Source: an uncultured Porphyromonadaceae bacterium (GTDB lineage: Bacteria; Bacteroidota; Bacteroidia; Bacteroidales; Barnesiellaceae_A). From it: a DNA stretch of 48,439 nt. The DNA is taken from contig UQMR01000008.1 of assembly GCA_900542255.1 (NCBI GenBank), positions 1 through 48,439 on the forward strand. The letters are read 5' to 3'. Position numbers and translations under genes: made by a program. Of the stretch, positions 1 to 8,729 are shown one piece after another. The notes below the pieces were generated by a model that was not told the origin of the DNA, did not search any database, and worked only from the letters and a program-made list of their open reading frames with translations. Numbering within the stretch: the stretch's first letter is position 1; every line of letters starts with the position of its first letter.

Positions 1-1
1 G

Positions 2-1327
2 ATAGAGCAAATCGTGACCACGGCTGCCGGTGACGGCGAAATCTACCTGCTGATGGGCCCTCCCGGCACCGGCAAGACATCGGTAGCACTGATGAGCATG
101 GTGCGCGAAATCATGGCATCGCCACAACGCAACCTGTTACTGGTAGCCTACACCAATCGGGCTGTCGATGAGATTTGCTCTCACTTGGAGGAAGAAAAAG
201 GGCTCGACTATATCCGCATCGGCATGGAAAACTCCTGCGCCGCGGCATATCGCCACCGCCTCATCAACAACCGGCTCACCGACTGCCGCCGCCGCGACGA
301 AGTGATACAACACCTTGCCGGCTGCCGCCTCTACGTCGCATCGCTGGTCTCGCTGCTGGCCAAACCCGAATTATTCGGGATAAAACAGTTCGACACCGCC
401 ATTATCGACGAAGCATCCCAGTTACTCGAAACACAGCTCCTGGGATTGCTGGCAGCCACCGACGGCAAAGGGCATCCCGCCATAGAACGGTTTGTACTCA
501 TCGGCGACCACAAACAACTGCCCGCCATCGTATTGCAAGAGGAGGCGGAGTCGCGCATAGAAGAGGAATGCCTTGCCGAGTGTGGTCTTACCGACTGTCG
601 CATGTCGCTCTTCGAACGGTTATACCGCCGATACTGCGCCTTTCCCCAACTGACAGGCATGCTGTCGCGACAGTGGCGCATGCACCCCGATATTGCCGAT
701 TTTGCTTCGGAGGCATTTTATGACAACAAGTTAAAGGCCGGCGGGGCAAAGCATCAAGGAAGAACGCTGCCCTATAAACCCTATGAAGGGATGTGCGCCG
801 AAGAGAAGATGCTCGCTACTACACGCCTGGCATTCATCAATATAGAACCGCCGGCATTGCCAACCGCAGAAACCGCAAACACGGCCAACCTGAACGAAGC
901 CCTTGCCGTAGCACGAGTGACGGAGGCCTATTACAAGCTCAACGAGAGAAATGGCAACAGGCTCCATCCCGAGAAAGCCATAGGCATCATCACCCCCTAT
1001 CGCAACCAGATAGCCGCCATCCGGCAACAGTTGGAGTTGCTGCAACTGCCCGATTGCGACAAAATACGCATCGACACCGTAGAGCGATTCCAAGGCTCAC
1101 AAAACGACATCATCATCTTTTCGTGCGCCGTAACCACGGCCGAGCAACTCGCATTCCTGTCGCAGTGCAGCGAAGAGGAGGGCAGGCCGATAGACCGCAA
1201 ACTCAACGTTGCCATCACAAGAGCCCGGGAACAAATCGTAATCATCGGGTACCGGACGCTGCTCGAAACATCGCCCATATATGCCCGACTATTGCGCTAC
1301 ATCGCCCGCCGGGGATGCCTCTTATAA
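2..1327 (+). CDS. Superfamily 1 DNA/RNA helicase of the AAA_11/AAA_12 (Dna2/Upf1-like) type, 5' truncated
   Basis: The reading frame is open from the first bases of the window, so this is the C-terminal part of a larger helicase whose start lies to the left. Counting from the first visible codon, the Walker A motif GPPGTGKT sits near residue 19. It is followed by a Walker B segment IIDEASQ (about 134), the helicase III motif GDHKQLP (about 168), an SRQWRMHP motif, ERFQGSQND and finally LNVAITRAREQ. This motif order defines an SF1B Dna2/Upf1-like ATPase that moves along single-stranded nucleic acid. The GTG at 14 is an internal codon, not a plausible start, because it leaves only a few residues before the P-loop. 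Its substrate cannot be told from this part. pdxB follows after about 80 bp on the same strand. Confidence 0.9.
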   Translation: MEQIVTTAAGDGEIYLLMGPPGTGKTSVALMSMVREIMASPQRNLLLVAYTNRAVDEICSHLEEEKGLDYIRIGMENSCAAAYRHRLINNRLTDCRRRDEVIQHLAGCRLYVASLVSLLAKPELFGIKQFDTAIIDEASQLLETQLLGLLAATDGKGHPAIERFVLIGDHKQLPAIVLQEEAESRIEEECLAECGLTDCRMSLFERLYRRYCAFPQLTGMLSRQWRMHPDIADFASEAFYDNKLKAGGAKHQGRTLPYKPYEGMCAEEKMLATTRLAFINIEPPALPTAETANTANLNEALAVARVTEAYYKLNERNGNRLHPEKAIGIITPYRNQIAAIRQQLELLQLPDCDKIRIDTVERFQGSQNDIIIFSCAVTTAEQLAFLSQCSEEEGRPIDRKLNVAITRAREQIVIIGYRTLLETSPIYARLLRYIARRGCLL

Positions 1328-1406
1328 GAAGGACTGACAAGAGTGAGAGAAAACGCGGCTCAATATGCAAGCCGCAATAACCAACCGATATAGTGATAAC
1401 GACACA

Positions 1407-2528
1407 ATGAAGACAACCCATAAACCCCGTATTGTTGCCGACAGCAAGATTCCCTACTTGCGCGGTATATTGGAGCCCTATGCTCTCGTATCGTACCATG
1501 CACCCGCCGAGATAGACAATCGCGTAGCGCGAGAGGCCGACATGCTTATCGTACGTACCCGCACGCACATCGACAGCCATCTGCTCCAAGGCTCTCCCTG
1601 CCGCTTTGTTGCCACGGCCACCATCGGATACGACCACATAGACACGGCATACTGTGCCGCCCACGGCATCCGCTGGGTCAACGCCCCGGGCTGCAACGCC
1701 TCATCGGTGGGACAATACGTGCTGGCATCGCTGCTGGCATGGGCAAATGCCCGGCAACGGCACCTGCCCGACCTGACGATAGGCATCGTGGGTGCAGGAC
1801 ATGTAGGCAAGGTGGTAGAACAATATTGTAAGGCCATAGGGATGAGTGTCTTGCTCAACGACCCACCCCGCGCGCGAGCCGAAGGCGCCGAGAAGTTTGT
1901 CTCTCTCGCGACCATCGCGGCCGAGGCCGATATTGTTACCTTCCACACCCCTCTCACGGCCGAAGGGAGTGATGCCACCTATCATCTGGGCTCGGCGGAG
2001 TTCTTTGCAGCAACCCAACGCAAGCCGCTGATTATAAACAGCTCGCGCGGTGCTGTCGTCGACAACAAGGCATTGTTGAAGGCCCTGTCGCAAGGAGAGA
2101 TATGCGATGTCATTATGGATTGTTGGGAGGGCGAGCCCCAGATAGATGCGGCATTGCTCGCCGCCGCATTCATCGCCACGCCTCACATCGCAGGATACTC
2201 CGCCGACGGAAAATCAAACGCCACCCGTATGACGGTAGAAGCCGTAGCGCGCGAAATGGGCATCACAATAGAGACATCAACGATTGTACCGCCCCTGCCG
2301 CCGGTTGCAACAATCGGCGTAGAGGGGCTTGCCGACGGCCTGTCGGCAGCGGTATTGTCAAGCTACAATCCGCTCACAGAAACGGCGCAGCTGAAACAGC
2401 ACCCCGAAACCTTTGAGGCTATGCGCAACTCGTATGGGCTTCGCCGCGAGTTTCCGGCCTACACCGTGACCGGAGCAAAAGAAGAAGAGGCTGCCATACT
2501 GCGTCGGTTAGGATTCCATATAGCATAA
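1407..2528 (+). CDS. pdxB: 4-phosphoerythronate dehydrogenase
   Basis: Predicted NAD-dependent oxidation of 4-phospho-D-erythronate, the second step of the DXP-dependent pyridoxal 5'-phosphate pathway. The Rossmann motif GIVGAGHVG is at residues 126-134. The D-2-hydroxyacid dehydrogenase triad is visible as Arg214 (NSSRGAVVD), Glu243 (WEGEP) and His260 (TPHIAGYS). The HIAGYSADGK segment and the PdxB-type C-terminal dimerisation region distinguish it from general 2-hydroxyacid dehydrogenases. I chose ATG 1407 (MKTTHKPRIVADSKIPY) because homologues begin close to the VADSKIPY segment. An in-frame ATG at 1365 adds 14 atypical residues and lies across a GCGGCT/AGCCGC hairpin (1355-1375). The length of 373 aa is normal for the family. 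Confidence 0.93.
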   Translation: MKTTHKPRIVADSKIPYLRGILEPYALVSYHAPAEIDNRVAREADMLIVRTRTHIDSHLLQGSPCRFVATATIGYDHIDTAYCAAHGIRWVNAPGCNASSVGQYVLASLLAWANARQRHLPDLTIGIVGAGHVGKVVEQYCKAIGMSVLLNDPPRARAEGAEKFVSLATIAAEADIVTFHTPLTAEGSDATYHLGSAEFFAATQRKPLIINSSRGAVVDNKALLKALSQGEICDVIMDCWEGEPQIDAALLAAAFIATPHIAGYSADGKSNATRMTVEAVAREMGITIETSTIVPPLPPVATIGVEGLADGLSAAVLSSYNPLTETAQLKQHPETFEAMRNSYGLRREFPAYTVTGAKEEEAAILRRLGFHIA

Positions 2529-2696
2529 CCTGCCCGCCGGTATACCGCTCTGGGAAAACAGCTCCAAGAGATACCCCGCAGCGGCCGCTCTGTATAAACT
2601 CGCAGCGGCCGCTGCGAGTTTATACAGAGACTTTATGATAAAAAAAGAGCCGCATCACGACACGATACGACTCTTTGTATAGGATAGGGCGAGAGC
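2529..2696. repeat. Convergent intergenic region with a perfect 40-bp palindrome
   Basis: Between the 3' ends of pdxB and fbp. Positions 2589-2628 form an uninterrupted perfect palindrome: the first 20 bases are the exact reverse complement of the last 20, centred on CGGCCG. A 13-bp direct repeat, CGCAGCGGCCGCT, occurs at 2577-2589 and again at 2601-2613, the second copy inside the palindrome. No U-run follows on either strand, so this is not a textbook intrinsic terminator. It could still stop or insulate converging transcripts. Confidence 0.8.
2640..2677 (-). terminator. Intrinsic terminator of fbp
   Basis: Read leftwards, AAAGAG (2677-2672 region) pairs with CTCTTT (2649-2644), extended by CG/CG with one mismatch. 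The hairpin runs straight into a T-run (A-run 2640-2646 on the plus strand). It lies about 20 bp after the fbp stop codon. Confidence 0.75.
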
Positions 2697-4685
2697 CTAC
2701 TCTCTCTCTTTGATAAGTCCCGAACGATATGCGTAGAGCAGTTTCTTCAAATCACCAATCTGCTCTATCAGCTCGGCGCCTATGTCCGTATCTCTCACAT
2801 GCATGCGCTGGCTGCTGAATTCGAGGATAAAGTGGTTCGATATGATATCTACGCCCTCTTCGATGGCTTTCTGTGTCGACTGGAACGGCTCATGCTGCAC
2901 CAGCTGCAAACCTCGCGAGTGATAAATGAGCGTATAACCTGCAATACCCGTCTCGGACTGGTATGCCTTGGAGAAACCGCCGTCGATAACCAGCAGCTTA
3001 CCGCCTGCCTTGACGGGTTGTTCGCCCTTGGCTACCTTGACGGGAATATGACCGTTGATAATGTGTGCATGAGGCCCGTTGATGCCGAACTCGCGCAAGA
3101 TGCGGTCGCACACAGCCTCTTCGTTGCGCAACGTATAGTAGTTCCCTTTTACCTCCTTGGCCACCTCCTTGTCGGCAATAAAATAACGCTCGAAAGTCGT
3201 CATTTTATCCTTATCATACGACGGCGACTGCGGGCCACACCACAGATACCACATATAGTCGACATCGAAGTTATGCTCGGGGTTGGAGGCATCGCCGAAA
3301 TAGGCTTCCCGTATAATCTGCTCTACCTTATCGAAGAGAGCCTTGCCCGCATACTCCTTGCCCCGTATGCTCACTTTCATGAACGTACCATCGGCGTTGA
3401 GGGGCATAGAGGCATGAAACATCAGATTCGAGTTGCGTACCAGATAGAGACCTCCGTTGCTGTAAAGGCAGCGCATGTGCTTGCGCAGTTTCTCGCTGTT
3501 GCGGAAAGAGTGGCCCAGTTTCTTCATCACATCGGCCTCCTCATCGGTAAGCCGGTAGGGATTACGAGGGTCGATGGTGGGGAAATAGGCATCGCGCAAC
3601 GGGTATGACTTACCGTCGATAGTAATACTCCGGGTTGCGAAATCTATCTTGTCGAGCAAAAGACGGTCATCCATCTTATACTCGGGGTTGCGGTGTATGA
3701 TTTGCCCCTCCAACTTGAATTGTATGACGGCAATGGCCTTCTGCATCTTGGCGATGAGGCGGTTGGTCTTGGCATTGTGGATTTGGGCCGTAGCGGTGGG
3801 CATAAATACGCTGCATTCGTCGTCGCCATACTGCTCCATGGCAAAAGTGGCGAGGGGCAGTATGTTGATGCCGTACCCGTCTTCGATGGTAGAGAGGTTG
3901 CCGTATCGTAAGGCGATGCGTATGACATTGGCCAAACAGGCTTTGTTGCCCGAGGCCGCTCCCATCCACAATATATCGTGATTGCCCCACTGTATATCTA
4001 CATGGTGGTAATTGCAGAGCGTGTCCATGATGATGTGCGCGCCGGGACCGCGGTCGAAAATATCGCCCACGATGTGAAGCGAATCTATAATGAGACGCTG
4101 TATCAGCTCGCACATGGCTATGATGAAGTCATCGGCACGCCCTACCTCTATAATAGTCGATATGATTACGTTTACATATCCCTGCTTGGGTTCTGAGAGC
4201 GATTCATGCAACAGCTCCTGCAAGATATAGGCAAACTTGGGAGGCAGCGCCTTCTGCACCTTGGAACGCGTATATTTCGACGAGACATTGCGGCATACCT
4301 TGATAAGCTGGTGCAACGTGATATAGTACCAGTCGTCTATATCCTTCTCCGTCGACTTTACCAACTCCAATTTCTCGGCCGGATAGTATATAAGCGTACA
4401 CAGCTCCTTCTTCTCGCCCTCACGCAGGGTTTGCCCGAAGATTTCATCTACTTTCCGGCGGACAGAACCCGAAGCATTTTTCAGCACATGCTGGAAAGCC
4501 TCATATTCACCGTGAATGTCGGTAAGAAAGTGCTCGGTACCCTTGGGCAAATCGAGTATCGCTTCCAGATTGATTATCTCGGTACATGCGTCTGCAATGG
4601 TAGGGAATCTCTTCGACAGCAACGAGAGAAATCGCAAGTCACAAACTTCGGACTCTTCTGTTGCCGTACCGTTTAGATGCTCCAT
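2697..4685 (-). CDS. fbp: Fructose-1,6-bisphosphatase, class III
   Basis: Hydrolyses fructose 1,6-bisphosphate to fructose 6-phosphate in gluconeogenesis. The 662-residue length and the metallophosphatase signature identify the class III (Firmicutes/Bacteroidota) enzyme: DIHGEYEAF near residue 57, DIFDRGPG in the middle and WGNHDILWMGAA shortly after. These correspond to the DxH, DxxDRG and GNHD metal-binding motifs. Class III enzymes are unrelated in fold to the class I enzyme of E. coli. The start codon at 4685 gives MEHLNGTATEES before the conserved LRFLSLLSKRFPT segment. The lipoprotein gene upstream ends 61 bp before it, so they may share a transcript. A terminator follows at 2640-2677. 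A 269-codon open frame antisense to it (2799-3608) is a shadow. Confidence 0.96.
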   Translation of the reverse strand: MEHLNGTATEESEVCDLRFLSLLSKRFPTIADACTEIINLEAILDLPKGTEHFLTDIHGEYEAFQHVLKNASGSVRRKVDEIFGQTLREGEKKELCTLIYYPAEKLELVKSTEKDIDDWYYITLHQLIKVCRNVSSKYTRSKVQKALPPKFAYILQELLHESLSEPKQGYVNVIISTIIEVGRADDFIIAMCELIQRLIIDSLHIVGDIFDRGPGAHIIMDTLCNYHHVDIQWGNHDILWMGAASGNKACLANVIRIALRYGNLSTIEDGYGINILPLATFAMEQYGDDECSVFMPTATAQIHNAKTNRLIAKMQKAIAVIQFKLEGQIIHRNPEYKMDDRLLLDKIDFATRSITIDGKSYPLRDAYFPTIDPRNPYRLTDEEADVMKKLGHSFRNSEKLRKHMRCLYSNGGLYLVRNSNLMFHASMPLNADGTFMKVSIRGKEYAGKALFDKVEQIIREAYFGDASNPEHNFDVDYMWYLWCGPQSPSYDKDKMTTFERYFIADKEVAKEVKGNYYTLRNEEAVCDRILREFGINGPHAHIINGHIPVKVAKGEQPVKAGGKLLVIDGGFSKAYQSETGIAGYTLIYHSRGLQLVQHEPFQSTQKAIEEGVDIISNHFILEFSSQRMHVRDTDIGAELIEQIGDLKKLLYAYRSGLIKERE

Positions 4686-4746
4686 GATAATTATCTTTTA
4701 TTCTATATTACTCAGTTATATGTTGCGGTCTTGTCTCTGCATGCTC

Positions 4747-5235
4747 TCAGCGGGTGACAAGGCATCCTCCCGACATCGCATTGAGAAAGACTGTATATTG
4801 CTGCAAGAAATAGCGGTTCTCATGGGCCATGCCCGAGAGAGGCGAACCGGTGGCAATATCGTAGGTAGAACCGCACTTGTCGCACCGCAATACAAAAGCC
4901 TCTTCGTCATACTCTATGCGAACGGTAGAACTACGCTCTACGGGACATGAGAGGTCGTATGCCTTTATCGTGTTGACCGGGTCGCACAACAACATGACAC
5001 CGCCATAACCCGTTGCCGAATTGGCCACATACGTAAAACCGCGGGGCAGATTCTCGTTTTTGATAAACTCCCTATGGTCGGGGTATGCCGAAACACCGTA
5101 GACGCTCCATATCGCAGCGTTGCCAAACTCTATCCTTACCGATGCCGCAGGAATGCGGTCGTATTGCGTCTCTTCGCAGCCGGCCCAAAGGGTTGCTGCA
5201 ACAAGGGCGCATAGGGCAATGATGATTTTCTGCAT
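4747..5235 (-). CDS. Lipoprotein with a Rieske-like C-terminal region and altered ligands
   Basis: A 162-residue exported protein. The N-terminus is a lipoprotein signal with lipobox LWAGC (Cys20) followed by acidic EETQYD, so it should be lipidated and membrane anchored. Residues 95-135 read like the two boxes of a Rieske [2Fe-2S] protein: AYDLSCPVE (Cys97), then LRCDKCGSTYD (Cys118, Cys121) and TGSPLSGMA. The spacing between the boxes, the CGSTYD-x-ATG turn and the PLSGMA ending match Rieske box II. The CxH and CxxH histidines, however, are replaced by Val99 and Cys121. It could be a structural relative that no longer binds the cluster, or one using three or more cysteines. Function is unknown. 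It lies immediately upstream of fbp. Confidence 0.75.
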   Translation of the reverse strand: MQKIIIALCALVAATLWAGCEETQYDRIPAASVRIEFGNAAIWSVYGVSAYPDHREFIKNENLPRGFTYVANSATGYGGVMLLCDPVNTIKAYDLSCPVERSSTVRIEYDEEAFVLRCDKCGSTYDIATGSPLSGMAHENRYFLQQYTVFLNAMSGGCLVTR

Positions 5236-5371
5236 AGTTACAGATATATTTTAAGGTTATACTCGGTTGTGCCCTCTACAAGGGGCTTGGGGGCAGCCAC
5301 ATCACAGGGCGGCACAGGTCGCAGCCTTGTCCCGGGAGAGGGCCTCCACGGAAAGAGGCGCCGGCGTATGC

Positions 5372-5806
5372 CTACAATTTGTTATAGGGTATCATGGCGA
5401 GAGCTTGTGCCATGCGGTCTATCCCCTCTTTCAGCGGTTTGGCAATCATTTTTTTCAAGAAGGGATTCACATCGGTCCTTACCGTAATGCGGGTCTTCGT
5501 ATTTTGCTCGTCTATCGCCACCAGTTGTATCCACAAGAACAGGGGTATGGGGGAGTTTTCGGCTGTAAACTTGATGGTTTTGTTCGGCTCACGCATAACG
5601 ACGCGAAAGGTAAGCTCTCCCACCGGGTCGACCGATATGGTACATGAGTCGGCATCGAATCGCATCTCTTTTATCTGCTGCGCGCGGTCCTGGGGGATTG
5701 CATCCCGCAAGCGACTTACGTTGTTCAAGTCCGACAAAGTAGCATATACCGTCTCTATGGGAGCCGGTATATGCGTTATGATACTTTCGAACGTTTCGGT
5801 ACTCAT
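5372..5806 (-). CDS. SRPBCC (START-like) family protein
   Basis: A 144-residue cytoplasmic protein without signal peptide. It starts with a typical SRPBCC first strand and helix (FESIITHIPAPIETVYATLSDLNNV) and ends with a long amphipathic helix (PFLKKMIAKPLKEGIDRMAQALAMIP). This helix-grip fold binds hydrophobic ligands; the ligand here is unknown. It begins 11 bp after the pyrE stop codon and is almost certainly co-transcribed with it, a pairing I recall from Bacteroides genomes. That neighbourhood alone does not reveal a nucleotide-related role. Confidence 0.85.
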   Translation of the reverse strand: MSTETFESIITHIPAPIETVYATLSDLNNVSRLRDAIPQDRAQQIKEMRFDADSCTISVDPVGELTFRVVMREPNKTIKFTAENSPIPLFLWIQLVAIDEQNTKTRITVRTDVNPFLKKMIAKPLKEGIDRMAQALAMIPYNKL

Positions 5807-5817
5807 ATCTATCGTTA

Positions 5818-6471
5818 TCAGATTTCTGTCTCTTTGTCGTTCAGACCCCAGTTGGCCGGGTCTTTACGCCATTGTTGCAGGGTTTCCAGCTCATCGGCCG
5901 CGATATAATTGGTTTCGAGAGCCACTTCGAGCATGGCATTGTAGTTGCCCAACGTTACAAGCTCTACATTGGCTGCCTTGAAACGGCGTGTTGCCTCGGG
6001 GAAACCGTAGGTAAATATGGCTGCCATACCTATTACCTCGCAACCAGCATTACGGATGCTCTCAACCGCCTTGATACTGCTGCTACCCGTCGATACGAGG
6101 TCTTCTATAACAACGACTTTCTGACCGGGTTTCAAAGCGCCCTCTATAAGATTCTCCAACCCGTGGTCTTTGGGTGCCGAACGCACATATACATAGGGGA
6201 GCCCCAACGTATCGGCCACCAGCGCTCCTTGTGCTATGGCTCCGGTAGCAACGCCGGCAATGGCTTGCACCTCGGGGAAGTTTTCGAGAATAAGACGGCA
6301 CAACTCCACTTTGATAAAGCTGCGCACTTCGGGATATGACAGGGTTCGTCGGTTATCGGTATAAATAGGGGAGTTCCATCCCGATGCCCATACAAACGGA
6401 TTTGCGGGTTGTAACTTTATGGCACAAATGCCGAGTAATTTCTCAGCCAGCAATTTTTCTACACTTTTCAT
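5818..6471 (-). CDS. pyrE: Orotate phosphoribosyltransferase
   Basis: Converts orotate and PRPP to orotidine 5'-phosphate in de novo UMP synthesis. The PRPP-binding signature VVVIEDLVSTGSS is at residues 119-132. Other family marks are FVWASGWNSPIYTDNR near residue 27 and IAGVATGAIAQGALVA near 71. I set the start at ATG 6471 (MKSVEKLLAEKLLGI), giving 217 aa. The frame stays open to 6606, but the extra 45 residues are low quality and cover the promoter. A TATCTTTG box lies 29 bp upstream. A 112-bp gap separates it from comF, so pyrE has its own promoter. Confidence 0.95.
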   Translation of the reverse strand: MKSVEKLLAEKLLGICAIKLQPANPFVWASGWNSPIYTDNRRTLSYPEVRSFIKVELCRLILENFPEVQAIAGVATGAIAQGALVADTLGLPYVYVRSAPKDHGLENLIEGALKPGQKVVVIEDLVSTGSSSIKAVESIRNAGCEVIGMAAIFTYGFPEATRRFKAANVELVTLGNYNAMLEVALETNYIAADELETLQQWRKDPANWGLNDKETEI

Positions 6472-6499
6472 TTTTGGGAGATTTTTTTGATTTGCTCTG

Positions 6500-6507
6500 C
6501 AAAGATA
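6500..6507 (-). promoter_or_regulatory. Bacteroidales -7 box upstream of pyrE
   Basis: TATCTTTG on the minus strand fits the Bacteroidales TAnnTTTG consensus, 29 bp before the pyrE ATG. No clear TTTG -33 element is visible 19-21 bp upstream. Confidence 0.6.
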
Positions 6508-6583
6508 TAAAAAGTAAAAGAATAAAACTACACAGGCTGTTACATTTCGATTCTGTTTTTTATTACAACACCATCTGCCTCGC

Positions 6584-7273
6584 CTACTTAGCCAGCGACA
6601 ACGCACAGATACTGATGCGGCTTATCCCCGATGCGGCGAGAGCCTTACCGCAAGCCAACAGGGTAGCCCCCGTGGTCACGACATCGTCAACCAGCAACAC
6701 ATGGCTCTCTGCCGGAATAACATCGGGCAGAGCTGTGAACGACTCATGCGTCGAAAGCCAACGCTCATATATGCCCTTATGAGTTTGCGACTGCCTGTCG
6801 GTAACGCATTCGAGCAGCTCTGTGCAAACAGGTATGCCGGTAGCTTCGGAAATGCCCCGGGCTATCCACTCACTCTGATTGTAGCCGCGCTTGCGCCATT
6901 TGCGGGGATGGAGCGGTACGGGTACCAGATAATCGACCGAATCGAAAAGGCCCGTCGCTGCATTCTCGCGGGCAAAGAGAGCTCCGAGGTATGCCCCGCA
7001 CTCCTTCTCGCCCTTGTATTTGATGTCGTGTATCAACCGCCGATAGTCGCCCCCCTCGGTGAAGAAGAAATAGGCAGCACAACGCTCCACCTGTAACTTG
7101 CCATAAAAAAGTTGCTCCATAGGATTGTCGGTCACTCTCCCGTAATCTGTGCGCGGAAGGTCGAGCAGACAGTGACAGCACAGAAACTCTTCGTCGTGCA
7201 ACAAAACCCTCCCGCATACCAAGCAACAACGCGGAAAGAAAAAATCGCCTATATCTCTGAGCCAACCGTGCAT
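6584..7273 (-). CDS. comF: ComF family phosphoribosyltransferase-like protein
   Basis: ComF proteins combine an N-terminal four-cysteine zinc-binding segment with a type I PRTase domain and are linked to DNA uptake or processing. Here the cysteines appear as CCLVCG and CCHC (residues 16-35), and the PRPP loop VLLVDDVVTTGATL is near residue 192. Between them are KYKGEKECG and PVPLHPRKWRKRGYNQSE, both typical of ComF. I prefer ATG 7273 (MHGWLRDIGDFFFP), which matches the usual N-terminus; ATG 7297 adds eight residues. Either start lies inside the 3' end of recX, so the genes overlap and are probably translationally coupled. Confidence 0.9.
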   Translation of the reverse strand: MHGWLRDIGDFFFPRCCLVCGRVLLHDEEFLCCHCLLDLPRTDYGRVTDNPMEQLFYGKLQVERCAAYFFFTEGGDYRRLIHDIKYKGEKECGAYLGALFARENAATGLFDSVDYLVPVPLHPRKWRKRGYNQSEWIARGISEATGIPVCTELLECVTDRQSQTHKGIYERWLSTHESFTALPDVIPAESHVLLVDDVVTTGATLLACGKALAASGISRISICALSLAK

Positions 7274-7740
7274 TCTACCGACAGCTCCCGGAGGCATTTC
7301 TTGATAAGCTCTATCTCAAAACCGCGCGACACGGCAAAACGCATCAGCTTCTCGCCTTGCAGCGAGGGGTCGACAGATTTAAGCCCCCGATATTTGCTCT
7401 TCAAAATGCGGAGTAACGTCTCGACATACTCCGTCTCATCTATAACCTTCATCGATTGCGACACCGTGAGAGGGTCTATCTGTTTCTGTCTCAGAGTATA
7501 TCCTATCTTGATGCGTCCCCAGCCCGAGAAACGGAACTGGTCTTGCGCATAGGCCCTGCAATAGCGGGCCTCGTCGATGTAGTTTTCCTTCAACAACTGC
7601 TCTACAATACTATCTTCCTCTTTGCGGGGAATATTCCAGTTATGCAATTTTTCACGCACCTCGGCTACGCAACACTCTTTGGCCGAGCAACGGGCAGCGA
7701 GTTTGCGGAACGCTTCATCGCGGGTAATTGTATCAGGCAT
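7249..7740 (-). CDS. recX: Regulatory protein RecX
   Basis: RecX binds RecA filaments and limits their activity. The 163-residue protein has the expected three-repeat helical layout: ALRKLAARC-like beginning, AEVREKLHNW, IVEQLLKENYIDEARYCRAYAQDQF, and GWGRIKIGYTLRQKQI. The ARYCRAYAQDQF and GRIKI segments are RecX hallmarks. It starts 21 bp after prmC ends and overlaps comF, so prmC-recX-comF reads as one operon. Confidence 0.92.
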   Translation of the reverse strand: MPDTITRDEAFRKLAARCSAKECCVAEVREKLHNWNIPRKEEDSIVEQLLKENYIDEARYCRAYAQDQFRFSGWGRIKIGYTLRQKQIDPLTVSQSMKVIDETEYVETLLRILKSKYRGLKSVDPSLQGEKLMRFAVSRGFEIELIKKCLRELSVECTVGSEI

Positions 7741-7761
7741 GTTTTGTCCTTATATTAACAT

Positions 7762-8613
7762 TCAACATATCACTTTCTCGGCTCTGACAATGCGGTCGAG
7801 CCCCGAAAAGTCTTTATATATTACAATTTCTTTCCAACCTTTGTTCTGCAACATGGTACGGCACGCATCTCCCATCCGGCTGTTTATCTCAAAATAGAGT
7901 CTCCCGCCGGGGCGCAGCTCACTCCATGCAATCTGCGCTATGGCATCGTAGAAGAGCAACGGATTGTCATCCGGAACAAACAGGGCACAAGGCGGCTCAT
8001 AATCTACGACGTTTCGCTCCATGCCGGCTTTTTCGCTTTCGAGCACATATGGAGGATTGCTCACGACAATATCGTACCCGCACTCTCCACGAGGCTTGTA
8101 CGCCAGCACATCACGTATGCCCCACTCTACCGCCGCATCGTTGTCGCGGGCGTTACGGCGGGCAAAAGCCAGAGCCTCCTCCGATATATCCCACCCCTCG
8201 ACTTTTACGTTCTCAAAACTTTTCGCCAGCGTAATGGCGATACAGCCGCTACCCGTACAATAGTCGGCGATATAGGTCGGTTTCGCATCCTCGTGTTGGC
8301 GAATTATACAATCCACCAGCTCCTCGGTCTCGGGACGCGGTATCAGCACCCCTTTGCCCACGGCAAAACGCCGGCCGCAGAAAACCGTAGAGCCCAAAAT
8401 ATATTGGATAGGCTCGTAATGCGACAACCTTTCTACGATTGATGCGATTTTTTTGTGTATCTCGTCTCGAAGAATCGTATCTTTGTGCAGAATGATATCG
8501 ACGGTTGTAAATCCGCACAACTCCTCCAATATCATGCGGGTGAAGGATGTTATCTCGCCCGGAGGATACAAGCCGCGAAGCGTTGTACGTATCAAATCGA
8601 GTGAGTACTGCAT
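7762..8613 (-). CDS. prmC: Peptide chain release factor N5-glutamine methyltransferase
   Basis: Methylates the GGQ glutamine of release factors using S-adenosylmethionine. The SAM-binding motif DYCTGSGCIAI and the catalytic NPPY motif (VVSNPPYVLESE) are clear. They are preceded by the PrmC-type segment EPIQYILGSTVFCGRRF and PRPETEELVD. ATG 8613 (MQYSLDLIRTTLRGLYPP) fits the family N-terminus best; ATG 8628 would add five residues. A TATCTTTG box at 8694-8701 lies 80 bp upstream, and recX follows after 21 bp. Confidence 0.93.
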   Translation of the reverse strand: MQYSLDLIRTTLRGLYPPGEITSFTRMILEELCGFTTVDIILHKDTILRDEIHKKIASIVERLSHYEPIQYILGSTVFCGRRFAVGKGVLIPRPETEELVDCIIRQHEDAKPTYIADYCTGSGCIAITLAKSFENVKVEGWDISEEALAFARRNARDNDAAVEWGIRDVLAYKPRGECGYDIVVSNPPYVLESEKAGMERNVVDYEPPCALFVPDDNPLLFYDAIAQIAWSELRPGGRLYFEINSRMGDACRTMLQNKGWKEIVIYKDFSGLDRIVRAEKVIC

Positions 8614-8693
8614 AACTTTATGCTGCAATATGCCCGTAAAAGGTCGTAATCATTCTTATGGAACAGGCTCGGCACGGTCGTGCAAGCGGTCTG

Positions 8694-8701
8694 CAAAGAT
8701 A
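8694..8701 (-). promoter_or_regulatory. Bacteroidales -7 box upstream of prmC
   Basis: TATCTTTG on the minus strand in the 101-bp divergent region between prmC and ribD, fitting TAnnTTTG. The ribD promoter must lie in the same short region, but I see no consensus box for it. Confidence 0.6.
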
Positions 8702-8729
8702 ATAGAAATAGATAAATTAAAAAAATTAT

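Noticed and set aside
175..723. 182-codon frame inside the helicase
   Set aside because: A shadow frame of the helicase with low-complexity Arg/His composition.
2799..3608. 269-codon open frame on the plus strand
   Set aside because: Antisense to fbp, whose conserved motifs fix the real frame. No initiation context or recognisable domain.
6472..6606. 45-residue extension of pyrE
   Set aside because: Covers the TATCTTTG promoter box and is not seen in orotate phosphoribosyltransferases.
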